DNA of 55,723 bases, taken from assembly GCF_013375155.1 (NCBI RefSeq), contig NZ_JABXOF010000018.1, positions 1 through 55,723 on the forward strand. Reading direction: 5' to 3'. The DNA is from Serratia ureilytica (lineage in GTDB: Bacteria; Pseudomonadota; Gammaproteobacteria; Enterobacterales; Enterobacteriaceae). The notes beneath the pieces were generated by a model. It searched no databases and was not told the DNA's origin. It saw only the letters and a program-made list of their open reading frames with translations. The position numbers and the translations under genes were made by a program. Shown one piece after another: positions 25,586 to 33,637 of the stretch (its first letter is position 1; each line of letters opens with the position of its first letter).

Positions 25586-26117
25586 GATGGTCTCCTCTTA
25601 ATGTCGCTTCCTGTAACACGGTATCCAGCCGCGCCATAAAACCGCGCTCATCGCTGGCACCCTGGATCATCGGGTAGGTCGCCAGCGTATTGACGTTCAC
25701 CAGGAACGTTGTCGGCGAGGCCACCGGCAGGCCGGGGAAGAAGGTGCGCATCACCTCCGGCGGCGCCGGGATGGCCTCCGGGAACGTGGCATCGCCCTGG
25801 CCGTCGAAGGTGTAGGCGAACACGGAAAAGCCGACCCGCTCCGACAGCGATTTCAGCAGCGGATCAAACTGATGGCAGTACGGACAGTGCCCCTGCATAA
25901 ACAGCACCACCTTCCAGTCATTGAGGTTGACGCGCGCGCCGTTGCTGAGCGTAAACCAGCGTGGCGCTGCCGCCGGCCGCGGAGCGGGGACGGATGTCGC
26001 TGATTGCGCCCGATTGACGCCGGCTTTTTTCTGCAGCGCCGCTATCTCATCAATTGTGGAGCCATGCGCCAGCCTGGTTAACAGCAAGGCCAGCCAGGCG
26101 ATGTTAGCGATCCGCAT
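25578..26117 (-). CDS. trbB: TrbB thioredoxin-like disulfide isomerase
   Basis: A 179-aa periplasmic thioredoxin-fold protein. ATG 26117 gives a signal peptide (about 1-19, ending LAHGS) and places the redox motif CPYC at residues 78-81 with the SPTTFLVN cis-proline loop later. F TrbB (about 181 aa) helps fold the cysteine-rich Tra proteins. Gene order traF-traQ-trbB-(trbF)-traH matches F. The longer upstream frame is arginine-rich and overlaps traQ, so I reject it. Confidence 0.9.
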   Translation of the reverse strand: MRIANIAWLALLLTRLAHGSTIDEIAALQKKAGVNRAQSATSVPAPRPAAAPRWFTLSNGARVNLNDWKVVLFMQGHCPYCHQFDPLLKSLSERVGFSVFAYTFDGQGDATFPEAIPAPPEVMRTFFPGLPVASPTTFLVNVNTLATYPMIQGASDERGFMARLDTVLQEATLRGDHRE

Positions 26118-26418
26118 TCTGCACCTCCCCGGCTCCGTGCTGTTCGTCTGTGCTCGCCGGCGACGGCGCCTGTTCACGATGTGCCGCGATATAGGCCTGT
26201 TTTTCCGCCTCCTCACGCTGCCGTTTGGGGACGCGCGCCAGCTCATCGAGAATTTTGTAGCCGCCGCACACCGTCAGGGTGAGCGCGATAAACTCTGCCA
26301 GCGTCACCGCCATATCCGGCGCCCGGTGCACCAGGCCGGCGACGATATGGAACCAGATCCCGAAGGCCGCGACCCAACCGCCGGTTGCGTCGATGTCAGG
26401 GAATTTAAATTTACGCAT
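26104..26418 (-). CDS. traQ: TraQ pilin chaperone
   Basis: A 104-aa inner-membrane protein that lines up with F TraQ along its length: GGWVAAFGIWFHIVAGLV against the F segment around WVFSLGVWFHIVARLV, then the second helix and the ILDELAR stretch followed by a charged tail. TraQ guides insertion of propilin into the inner membrane before TraX acetylation. ATG 26418 has GGAG before it. The stop overlaps the trbB start by 14 bp. Confidence 0.88.
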   Translation of the reverse strand: MRKFKFPDIDATGGWVAAFGIWFHIVAGLVHRAPDMAVTLAEFIALTLTVCGGYKILDELARVPKRQREEAEKQAYIAAHREQAPSPASTDEQHGAGEVQNADR

Positions 26419-26429
26419 TCAACGCTCCG

Positions 26430-27224
26430 TTAATAATTGGGTTTGAAGTCGGTAAAGACGTTCAGGAACTGTTTGGCCAGATCGTCCTGGCTGATAAAGC
26501 CATAGGCCAGCGGCTTGACCGCGCCGCTGCGCGGGTCAACCAGCACCAGCGCCGGGAAGTGGCTGATGCCCAGCCGCTGTGACTGTCCCGCATCGCGCCG
26601 GCTCTCCGGCATCGCAGGGTTGACCACCCCGTCGATAGTCACCGGCACCACCGACAGCCCGTAGCTGTCCCGAAAGCCCTTCACCACGCTCACCAGCTGA
26701 CCGTCGATCGGCTCCGCGCCGCGATAGAACAGCATCAGCCCGTACTGCTGCGCCATTTTGCCGATGGCCTCGCGCTGCGCGGCAAAGTCGGCGGCCAGCT
26801 GGCTTTTCACCGTGCCGTTGTAGTGGCTGTGCTTCAGGTTGTAGTCCAGCTCCGGGTGCGCCAGAAACGCCCGCTGCGCAGAGCGCTCAAACAGCCCCGC
26901 CTGCTGGGTAAAGTAGTTCTGCATCTGGAAGAACTTCACGAAATTCTCCGTGCTGGGGTACAGGATGGCGTCTGCCAGCCGCTCCTTGAGCGACTGCTGC
27001 AGCAGCTGCAACTTTTGCAGTGCGCCGGCCGGAGCGGCCGGGGCTACAGCCTGCGGTGGCATGTCCTCGTCAGCGGGTTTGGCCTCCCGCTCATACCACT
27101 GCCAGCCGCCGGCCTGCGCGGTGAACGCCGCACCCAGCAGGCTCAGGCTCAACAGCGCTGCCGCCCTGCGGTTGGCCAACCCGCGTGCCGCCAAATTGAA
27201 ATTTGAAGTCCCGCGCGTTTTCAC
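26430..27224 (-). CDS. traF: TraF pilus assembly protein
   Basis: A 264-aa periplasmic protein with a C-terminal thioredoxin-like fold (family start GGWQWYEREAKP after a signal peptide ending TAQA, and LGISHFPALVLVDP near residue 215). As in F TraF the CxxC active site is missing (LMLFYRGAEPIDGQ occupies that place), so it is structural rather than redox-active. It belongs to the TraF-H-U-W-TrbB-TrbC group. The start GTG 27224 overlaps the traN stop. Confidence 0.93.
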   Translation of the reverse strand: MKTRGTSNFNLAARGLANRRAAALLSLSLLGAAFTAQAGGWQWYEREAKPADEDMPPQAVAPAAPAGALQKLQLLQQSLKERLADAILYPSTENFVKFFQMQNYFTQQAGLFERSAQRAFLAHPELDYNLKHSHYNGTVKSQLAADFAAQREAIGKMAQQYGLMLFYRGAEPIDGQLVSVVKGFRDSYGLSVVPVTIDGVVNPAMPESRRDAGQSQRLGISHFPALVLVDPRSGAVKPLAYGFISQDDLAKQFLNVFTDFKPNY

Positions 27225-29125
27225 TTGGCTGCCTCCTGCATACGTTGTGCGATTTGCTGCTTAACCTTCTCCAGCAGTGCCGCGTCTTCGGGCACCTTCT
27301 GATTTTTCATCAGGTCTTCATAGAAATTGGCAAAGTCCAGCTGGTCGAAGTTGATGCGCTGCAGCTCGTCTACGGTAATGCCCCGGCAGTCGGGGGATTT
27401 TGCGTCGCCAAAGCCGATACCCAGCTGCCACGCACGCCCCTGCTGCTGAACAATCTGCGCCAGCTTGCTGTCGAACTGGCAGTAGCTGCGCTTCTTCTGC
27501 AGGCAGACACCCAGCACTTTCTTGCTGCAGTATTCGCCGACGCTGACGGTCAATTTGTTCTCTTTCGCCTTGCCCAGCGCCTTCTCTTCGCTGTCGCAGT
27601 GCGCCAGCCCGACGCTGTTACCCCACCCGGAGTCCTTGCAGCAGTCGCTAAAGCCGGCAAACGCCTTGCGGCAGGACTGCCCCTTGCCGGTGAAGGCGCG
27701 CACATCGATACCGTTCAGCGCCGCCACGTCCTTGCCGGCGGCCGCCACCGCGGCCAGTTCGGAAACGGCGTGCGCAAAATCGTTACCCTGGGTGCCCTTT
27801 TGCGCCTTGTCGCACTCCCCGTCCAGGCAGTACATCTGGCCGCCGCACAACATCACGTTCCCGGTGGTGCGGGTTTCGCAGGAGTAGGTCACGTTCTCGT
27901 GCAGGCACTGGCCATACTCATCAGAGAAGGCGCAGCCGTGCGTGGCAATAGTGCAGGCCGGATTGTTGGCATAGGCTTCGCAGCTGCCCTGGCCGGCCTC
28001 CTGCAACCGATAGGTGTCGGTAAAGCGCCAGCAGCTGGCCCACACCGGGTAGGTCTGGCCGTTGACCGTAACGGTTCGTTCGCCGCCCGGCTCACTGCAG
28101 ACGGTATTGACCTTCACCGCCCCGGCCTCCTGCGCCAGTGGACAGTCGGCCGGCGTCGACGTGGTCGGCACCCAGACCTGCACCGACGAACTGCCGTCGA
28201 ACGTCACGTAGAACACCATCGGCGAGCCGCCCCCACCACCGCTCAACTGCCTGACCATCGCATCCAGAAAGGTATCCAGATGGCCACCGGGGTCCATGGT
28301 GAGGACAATATCGACCTGCTGCCCCTGCGTGAGCGTGACGTTACCGACGTTCAGCGGCCGGCTGCCCCAGTCCTGACGGCCATAGCGCACCTCATTCCCC
28401 AGCAGTGAAAAGGCCAGCGGCACGCCATAGCTGTGCAGATCGTCCTGCAGCTCGAGGTATATCGACCCCGTATTGAGCCTGCCGGTAAACGGCGCGATAA
28501 AGGTGCCGTGGATACGGTTGCCCTCTTTCCACCAACGGATCATTGATTTATCGATGTGTGCGCTGCGGTCTTCGTAACGGGTTTCATTGTGGCCACCGAT
28601 GTCGGTGGCACGCTCGCAGGTGCGCATCACCGCCGTATCGCGCTCGCACACATGGCGGGTGAACTCACTGCGCGTCACCTGTTCGGCCTTGCAGTCCGGG
28701 CCGGTCTTGCCGACGATGCTCTCGGCCTTGCCTTCAATCTCCTTGCCGGCCTGAATAAAGGGCGCATCGTGTGAAATCGGCTCCTTGGGGTTCTTGAGCA
28801 CCGAATCGGTCACCGCCTGCCCCACCTCGGTCTGGCCCCAGGCGGTGCCGCCGTCGGTCTTGAGGTTGTTGGCATCCCCGGCTGTGACGCCACCGTAATA
28901 GCCTTTTTCTTTCGGGTTATCGGTGTAGTTCGGCAGCACGTTGGCCGGGTTGGTGTTCTGCAGCGTACCTGTACCCTGACCGGCGATCTGTTTGGCAAAC
29001 TCGCTGCCGGTCTGGAACACGTCATCCCCTTCCGCCCGGCAATCGCCGGTGGCGAAGATAAACGTCCCCAGTACCAGGGCATGTGTTGCCAGCAGACCGG
29101 GCAGAGACTTCACCAGGTGGGTCAT
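27221..29125 (-). CDS. traN: TraN mating-pair stabilisation adhesin
   Basis: A 634-aa cysteine-rich outer-membrane protein of the TraN family (F about 602). The signal peptide ends near residue 31 (FATGDCRA). Many cysteines follow, including the QSCRKAFAGFSDCCKDSGWGN and CSKKVLGVCLQKKRSYCQFDSKL blocks that are a hallmark of the C-terminal half. The central part, from about 180 to 330, is the variable region that in known TraNs decides which recipient outer-membrane protein is bound; I cannot assign the receptor type. ATG 29125 follows GGGAGGAAGG, which lies inside the preceding 50-aa gene. Confidence 0.94.
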   Translation of the reverse strand: MTHLVKSLPGLLATHALVLGTFIFATGDCRAEGDDVFQTGSEFAKQIAGQGTGTLQNTNPANVLPNYTDNPKEKGYYGGVTAGDANNLKTDGGTAWGQTEVGQAVTDSVLKNPKEPISHDAPFIQAGKEIEGKAESIVGKTGPDCKAEQVTRSEFTRHVCERDTAVMRTCERATDIGGHNETRYEDRSAHIDKSMIRWWKEGNRIHGTFIAPFTGRLNTGSIYLELQDDLHSYGVPLAFSLLGNEVRYGRQDWGSRPLNVGNVTLTQGQQVDIVLTMDPGGHLDTFLDAMVRQLSGGGGGSPMVFYVTFDGSSSVQVWVPTTSTPADCPLAQEAGAVKVNTVCSEPGGERTVTVNGQTYPVWASCWRFTDTYRLQEAGQGSCEAYANNPACTIATHGCAFSDEYGQCLHENVTYSCETRTTGNVMLCGGQMYCLDGECDKAQKGTQGNDFAHAVSELAAVAAAGKDVAALNGIDVRAFTGKGQSCRKAFAGFSDCCKDSGWGNSVGLAHCDSEEKALGKAKENKLTVSVGEYCSKKVLGVCLQKKRSYCQFDSKLAQIVQQQGRAWQLGIGFGDAKSPDCRGITVDELQRINFDQLDFANFYEDLMKNQKVPEDAALLEKVKQQIAQRMQEAAK

Positions 29126-29274
29126 TTGTCCTTCCTCCCGCTTTTTTTATTGTTTTTTTTCGGCATTAAATCCCTGAAAAAATCACTGAGATCGAGCAAA
29201 TGCCACATCAAAAACCCCCAGGTCAGAAGTCCCAAAACTAATTTAAGAAGGTAGAGCTTCGCTTCGGTATTCAT
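29122..29274 (-). CDS. 50-aa membrane protein between trbC and traN
   Basis: A short ORF linked at both ends: its ATG 29274 overlaps the trbC stop (ATGA) and its TGA overlaps the traN ATG. The product has one hydrophobic helix (about residues 6-26, LYLLKLVLGLLTWGFLMWHL) and a strongly basic tail (PKKNNKKSGRKDK). The double overlap argues that it is real. F has the small membrane protein TrbE near traN but on its other side, so equivalence is unsure. Confidence 0.65.
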   Translation of the reverse strand: MNTEAKLYLLKLVLGLLTWGFLMWHLLDLSDFFRDLMPKKNNKKSGRKDK

Positions 29275-29945
29275 TTCACACCGGCCTTATCCAGTAATGC
29301 CTGAGCCATGGCGGCGCAGTCGCCGTCCTTCGCGACCTTCTTCAGCGCCTGCGCCATCAGCAGGTTGCCGCGCACCACATCGAAGCCGGCCGCGCAGCGC
29401 ACGACCAGCGCCGGCACGGCGGTCACGCCGTACTGTGTGTAGGGCTGCGGGTCGATTTGCACGCCGTCGATGCCGCCGGCTTCCACCAGTTTTTGCACCC
29501 GCTGCACCGTTTCGCGCATGTCGCCATTCACCATGCCGCGCAACGTGGCCGGAATGCCGAAGCGACGCGCCTCCTGCAGCATGCGGCGCATACCTTCCTC
29601 GGGAATAGCGAAGGACACGAAGTACAGCGCCCCCTCGGCCGGTTGTTCGGTGGCGTCCTGACGCTGCTTCGCTGCCAGCTGGTCAATAAAGGACTGGTCG
29701 TCCTGGGACAGCGAACGCGGCGGCTGATTGCGCAGGAACTCCGGTAACGGGGTGTTTTGGTGCAGGTCAGCCGAGCGCTTTTCCTGCTCGCGCAGCCACG
29801 CCCGGTTGCTGTCCACCTGGGCTGCCGCCTGCTGCTGCGCAATCGTCACCTCGCTGGCAGGCGCAGCGCTGTCTGCAGCCCAACTCCCTGCCACATATAA
29901 CGCCGAAAGCGTCAGCGCCAGGGCTAAGCTGTTCAATCTATTCAT
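29271..29945 (-). CDS. trbC: TrbC periplasmic pilus assembly protein
   Basis: A 224-aa periplasmic protein of the TrbC family in the F-type group (F about 212). ATG 29945 gives a signal peptide ending GSWA. The C-terminal half shows the family pattern YFVSFAIPEEGMRRMLQEA, LRGMVNGDMRET and YGVTAVPALVV. TrbC works with TraW and TraF in pilus assembly. The frame extends upstream to 29978 but those 11 residues have no signal-peptide character. Confidence 0.92.
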   Translation of the reverse strand: MNRLNSLALALTLSALYVAGSWAADSAAPASEVTIAQQQAAAQVDSNRAWLREQEKRSADLHQNTPLPEFLRNQPPRSLSQDDQSFIDQLAAKQRQDATEQPAEGALYFVSFAIPEEGMRRMLQEARRFGIPATLRGMVNGDMRETVQRVQKLVEAGGIDGVQIDPQPYTQYGVTAVPALVVRCAAGFDVVRGNLLMAQALKKVAKDGDCAAMAQALLDKAGVK

Positions 29946-29974
29946 GGCGTTACCTTTAATGCTGCTGATCACCG

Positions 29975-30361
29975 TCACACTCCCCCCTCAGCCATCAAGA
30001 AACCCAGGAAGAAAATCGAAGCGAGGCCCACAGTCAGCGCATTAAGCAATAACAACGCCTCCATTGATGGCCAGAAATCAACCCCTTGCACCACTATTCC
30101 GAATAGCGAAATTACAAACCACAACACCCAGGCAACGAAGCAGACCAGGCCAGAGGCATAAGGACCAGATGACGTGTCATTCGGTTCGAAAACCACCACC
30201 CATAAAACAATGATCAACGTCCCTAACACGCATAAACCAAGCCATAAAGGCCAATTCAAAAAGGTCTGCTCTTGAGAGCCGGTTCTCAACGAAACTGCCC
30301 CCAACCCCAGAAATACGACCCAACTCAGTGGATAGAAAAATGAAATACGTTTAGAAAACAT
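29975..30361 (-). CDS. Inner-membrane protein without F counterpart
   Basis: A 128-aa protein with four hydrophobic segments (about 11-28, 39-60, 70-90, 102-125). The family is not recognised. ATG 30361 is preceded by GGGA. It lies between traU and trbC in the operon and is more AT-rich than either, so it was probably inserted. Compare the other added small membrane genes at 37159 and 37757. Confidence 0.65.
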   Translation of the reverse strand: MFSKRISFFYPLSWVVFLGLGAVSLRTGSQEQTFLNWPLWLGLCVLGTLIIVLWVVVFEPNDTSSGPYASGLVCFVAWVLWFVISLFGIVVQGVDFWPSMEALLLLNALTVGLASIFFLGFLMAEGGV

Positions 30362-30371
30362 GGGCAATTCC

Positions 30372-31370
30372 CTATAAAAAAACGCAGTTGCGCTTGCGCC
30401 ACATGACGTAGCCGAAGTTCTTCTTGCTGGCCGGTGAGTTATGCCCCACTTCCCAACGCATCACGCTGCGACCCATCGGGTGACAGCGGGCGCTGTCCGG
30501 GTACATGTTCACCATCTGATAACGCCAGCGCTCTTTCGGCATGATCGGCGATGGGTACTCGAAACAGACCGCCCGGTCTTTGCCGATGGATTCCATGATT
30601 TGCCCCTGGCGGTGCAGCTTGAACGCCATCTTTTCCGAGACCAGCACCGACGACTGCAGCGGGCTGATTTCCTTGGCCACCCAGCCGTTGAACGGATACA
30701 TCGAGCCCTGACTGCCGGCGCACCAGAACAATGCGTCGATCGGCAGATGGAAGCCGCTGGCAATGGCGTCGGCCGCGCAGGCGCCCTGCGCCAGCGGGTT
30801 GGCAAAGACCACCGCTTCCGGGTTGAGAATGGTGGTCAGGCTACTGTCGACCCAGGTCGGGTCGATTTCCGACAGGTAGGCGATATCCATGTCCCCACCC
30901 TGCAGGCAGCCCGCGGAGGTGATGATGTTCAGCCAGTAGGTCAACGGGTACTTGTACCAATGGACGTGATAGAACGCGGTGGTCACGTCCCCCTTGCCGC
31001 TGCTGCCGCCGGTGCCGGTGCCAATCTTGCCGAGGTTGATGCTGAAACCGCCCAGGTTGACCATACAGCCCGGCGAACGGGTCACGTCAGTCATGGCCAT
31101 CGGCTCCCAGTACCCCATTGCCATCCCGATACGCTGAAAAATCGGCGGCGGCATGGGGCAGAACTGGATAGGGCTGCCCGGATTGCTGGTATCCGGCAAA
31201 TCCCCTTTCCCGACCGGAATGCTGCCGATTGAAAGCGGGAAGATGCAGCGCCAGCAGATATCGGTGATCGGATTGACAAATCGCCCCTGACAGGCCGCAT
31301 CCGCCGCCTGAGACGGTGCCGAAAACAGGCCTGCCACAACCAGCAACGCCGAGAGACACCACCGGGTCAT
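30372..31370 (-). CDS. traU: TraU mating-pair/DNA transfer protein
   Basis: A 332-aa periplasmic, cysteine-rich protein (F TraU about 330). ATG 31370 gives a signal peptide ending PSQA. Typical segments are CQGRFVNPITDICWRCIFPLSIG at the N-terminus, MVNLGGFSINLGK, WYKYPLTYWLN and FWCAGSQGSMYPFNGW. In F TraU matters more for DNA transfer than for pilus formation. The start overlaps the stop of the preceding gene (ATGA-type overlap at 31367-31370). Confidence 0.95.
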   Translation of the reverse strand: MTRWCLSALLVVAGLFSAPSQAADAACQGRFVNPITDICWRCIFPLSIGSIPVGKGDLPDTSNPGSPIQFCPMPPPIFQRIGMAMGYWEPMAMTDVTRSPGCMVNLGGFSINLGKIGTGTGGSSGKGDVTTAFYHVHWYKYPLTYWLNIITSAGCLQGGDMDIAYLSEIDPTWVDSSLTTILNPEAVVFANPLAQGACAADAIASGFHLPIDALFWCAGSQGSMYPFNGWVAKEISPLQSSVLVSEKMAFKLHRQGQIMESIGKDRAVCFEYPSPIMPKERWRYQMVNMYPDSARCHPMGRSVMRWEVGHNSPASKKNFGYVMWRKRNCVFL

Positions 31371-31744
31371 GCGCAACGCTCCTGGCAATGCGTCGCCCAC
31401 TGTGTTCCCCGGTAAATCTCTTGCACATCACCGGCGGCAACCATCCTGGCGGTGGGGCGTGCCTCATCCTGCGGCGGTAACAACGCGGCCAGGGTGCCCA
31501 GCAAACTGTCGATAAGCGCCAACTTGTCGAACAAATAAGGGCTGTGACCGTCCTGATCGGCAGGCAGCTGCTCACGCAGCTCGTGGGCTACCTCACGGCA
31601 CTCAAGAATGCATTTGTAGATCCCACCGTTTGCCGACGCCGCCTTGCGGATGGCCATCAACTCGCCGTGGCGCGCGGCCAGCAATTGGCGACAGCTTTGC
31701 AGCTGATTCTCGGTCGCAATAAAACGTTTACGTGTCACAAACAT
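31367..31744 (-). CDS. Hypothetical protein between traW and traU
   Basis: A 125-aa soluble, helix-rich protein (FIATENQLQSCRQLLAARHGELMAIRKAA could form a coiled coil) with several cysteines and no signal peptide. The family is not recognised and F has no gene here. It starts 11 bp after traW and its stop overlaps the traU start, so it belongs to the operon. Confidence 0.6.
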   Translation of the reverse strand: MFVTRKRFIATENQLQSCRQLLAARHGELMAIRKAASANGGIYKCILECREVAHELREQLPADQDGHSPYLFDKLALIDSLLGTLAALLPPQDEARPTARMVAAGDVQEIYRGTQWATHCQERCA

Positions 31745-31755
31745 ACTGTTCCCCT

Positions 31756-32391
31756 TCAGTTCGCGCTGCCGGCGGCAGGAATGGATTCGATACGCAGCCG
31801 CAGGCCGCTCGGCGCCGCCGTGATGCGCGCCGGCACCGTCGTCAGCCCGAACCGGCGCGACAGCGCCCCGCCCTGATCGAAGTAGATACGGCTGTCGAGC
31901 GCGGCAGAGGTCTTGGGAATGTCGCCGTTGACCAGAATGACCTTCACCATCAGGGTCTCCGGCTGCTGCGCCTTCATCCAGGCAACCTGCTGCGGATCGT
32001 CGCCGTCGATGAAATACAGCGTCTGCGCGAACGGCACGGTGGCCAGCGGGTTGATAACGTCGCCCTTGCGGGCAAACACGCGCCCCTTGTCGTCTTTCAG
32101 GTCAGAAGAGAGCTGCACGCTCGGGTCGAAGAAGCGTTCGGCATAGCGCTCGGTCCTGCCGATGCCGGCGACCGGCTCAGGCCGCTGGCTGTGCTTCACG
32201 GTGCGCTCTTTGAACGCCGTCATTTCCTCGTCCCAACGGCCGCTGCGCTGCAGCGCGGTCAAACGTTCGTGAATGGTCTGCAGCATGTCCGGCTCGGCCA
32301 CCGGGTACAGGTCGCCCCAGGTGCCGAAGTCTTTGGCCAACGCCATGCAAGGCAGCAGTGATAAGGAGAAAACCAGGCAGACAACGCGCAT
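31756..32391 (-). CDS. traW: TraW pilus assembly protein
   Basis: A 211-aa periplasmic protein (F TraW about 210) with a signal peptide ending LAKA-like (MALAK) before DFGTWGDLYPVAEPDMLQ, the family's characteristic start. The RPEPVAGIGRTERYAERFFDPS block and the LTTVPARI segment also fit. It is needed with TrbC for F pilus assembly. It begins one base inside the preceding DsbA-like gene's stop. Confidence 0.95.
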   Translation of the reverse strand: MRVVCLVFSLSLLPCMALAKDFGTWGDLYPVAEPDMLQTIHERLTALQRSGRWDEEMTAFKERTVKHSQRPEPVAGIGRTERYAERFFDPSVQLSSDLKDDKGRVFARKGDVINPLATVPFAQTLYFIDGDDPQQVAWMKAQQPETLMVKVILVNGDIPKTSAALDSRIYFDQGGALSRRFGLTTVPARITAAPSGLRLRIESIPAAGSAN

Positions 32392-33221
32392 CAGTAGCCT
32401 CCCGCTTTTGCCTGTGCGACCGCGGCCTGCAGTGCCTTTACATCTACGGCACCGTACAGTGGCGTCACCTGATCCGCCCGCGCATCACGGGTCGGCATGA
32501 CGATAAAGGCGGGGGTCCCGCTGATGTTCAGCTGCTGAGCCAGTTCACGCGTGGTCAGCAGCGTTTTCTCCGTCTCGGGCAGCACGGTCATCGGCGCGGC
32601 GCCGGCGCTCTGGAGGGCCGCATTAAGCGTGGGTTGGGACAAGCGACCTTCGTTCTCACCGGAGGCAAAGACCGCATTGTGGTAGGCCAGATAGGCGTCA
32701 CCGCCCTTGAGTTGCCACAGCGTCAGGCCGGTGCGTGCCGCCTGCACCGACATCGGCCAGCGACTGCCAAAAATGGGGAATTCCTTGAACACAAAGCGCA
32801 CATCGGGATTGTCACGCACAAATTCGGCCACCACCGGCGCCATACGCGCGCACCAGATGCACTGATAGTCGAAGAACTGCACCACGGTGACGCCGCCGTC
32901 AGGATGCACAACCGGCGTCGCCGGATCGTGCAGTAACGTCGCCTGCAGTTCCGGCTGCGTGGTCAACGCGGTTTGCACCGTGCGATTGGCTGCGGTCTGT
33001 TGCTGCGCCTCCAGCTTCTCACTCATCTGCAGCAGGATGTCCGGGTGCGCCAGCAGGTAATCGCGGGCAAGTGGCCCGATGGCATCCTGCTGAGCCGGGG
33101 TAAACACCACTGGAGTCGCCGTGATGGTGGCTGGCATTTGATTTCTCCCCAGATTCGTAACGAACATGATTACAAAACAAACAACAAAGCCCGCCATAAA
33201 ACTGATTGCTGAACTATTCAT
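32391..33221 (-). CDS. Membrane-anchored DsbA/ScsC-type thiol oxidoreductase
   Basis: A 276-aa protein with one N-terminal membrane anchor (about 5-24) and a periplasmic thioredoxin domain of the DsbA type: CIWC at 121-124 after VVQFFDYQ, an inserted helical domain, and ISGTPAFIV with the cis-proline near residue 230. F has no such gene between trbI and traW. It would supply disulfide chemistry to the cysteine-rich TraU, TraN and TraH, in addition to TrbB. Both ends overlap their neighbours (trbI and traW). Confidence 0.85.
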   Translation of the reverse strand: MNSSAISFMAGFVVCFVIMFVTNLGRNQMPATITATPVVFTPAQQDAIGPLARDYLLAHPDILLQMSEKLEAQQQTAANRTVQTALTTQPELQATLLHDPATPVVHPDGGVTVVQFFDYQCIWCARMAPVVAEFVRDNPDVRFVFKEFPIFGSRWPMSVQAARTGLTLWQLKGGDAYLAYHNAVFASGENEGRLSQPTLNAALQSAGAAPMTVLPETEKTLLTTRELAQQLNISGTPAFIVMPTRDARADQVTPLYGAVDVKALQAAVAQAKAGGY

Positions 33222-33637
33222 AGGTTTGTCTCCTCACCTACACTGACGGTATTACCCCGCTGCATTCGGGCAGCAATATCCCGCTGCAGCTCGCGAGTGA
33301 CGTCCTTTGCCCCTCCCACCACCGCCGGCGAGACCAGGATGATCACGTTGTTGCGCTGCTGGTATTGCGCGATGCTGGTTTGCAGCGCGCCGGTAAACCG
33401 TTCGGCCAGCAGCTTGCTGCGCTCCGGCGGCAGGGATTGTTTGGCGGCGCTCTCGTAGAACGCCTCCATGGTCTGTTTCATGTCGAAGGTGACGATCGCA
33501 GGCTGACGCTGCAACAGCCACAGCGTGGCCCCCACACTGAGCAGGACGGCAATCAGCACGCAGACCGCCCCCCACAGCACAATGGCGCGTTTCTGTACCG
33601 GAGTATTTGGCGGCGTGATAATGGCAGGCAGTGTCAT
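33218..33637 (-). CDS. trbI: TrbI pilus protein
   Basis: A 139-aa inner-membrane protein with one N-terminal helix (about 18-40) and a periplasmic part containing VTFDMKQTMEAFYES and NNVIILVSPAVVGGAKDVT, as in F TrbI (about 128 aa), which affects pilus outgrowth and retraction. It sits between traC and traW as in F and overlaps traC by 4 bp. Confidence 0.9.
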   Translation of the reverse strand: MTLPAIITPPNTPVQKRAIVLWGAVCVLIAVLLSVGATLWLLQRQPAIVTFDMKQTMEAFYESAAKQSLPPERSKLLAERFTGALQTSIAQYQQRNNVIILVSPAVVGGAKDVTRELQRDIAARMQRGNTVSVGEETNL

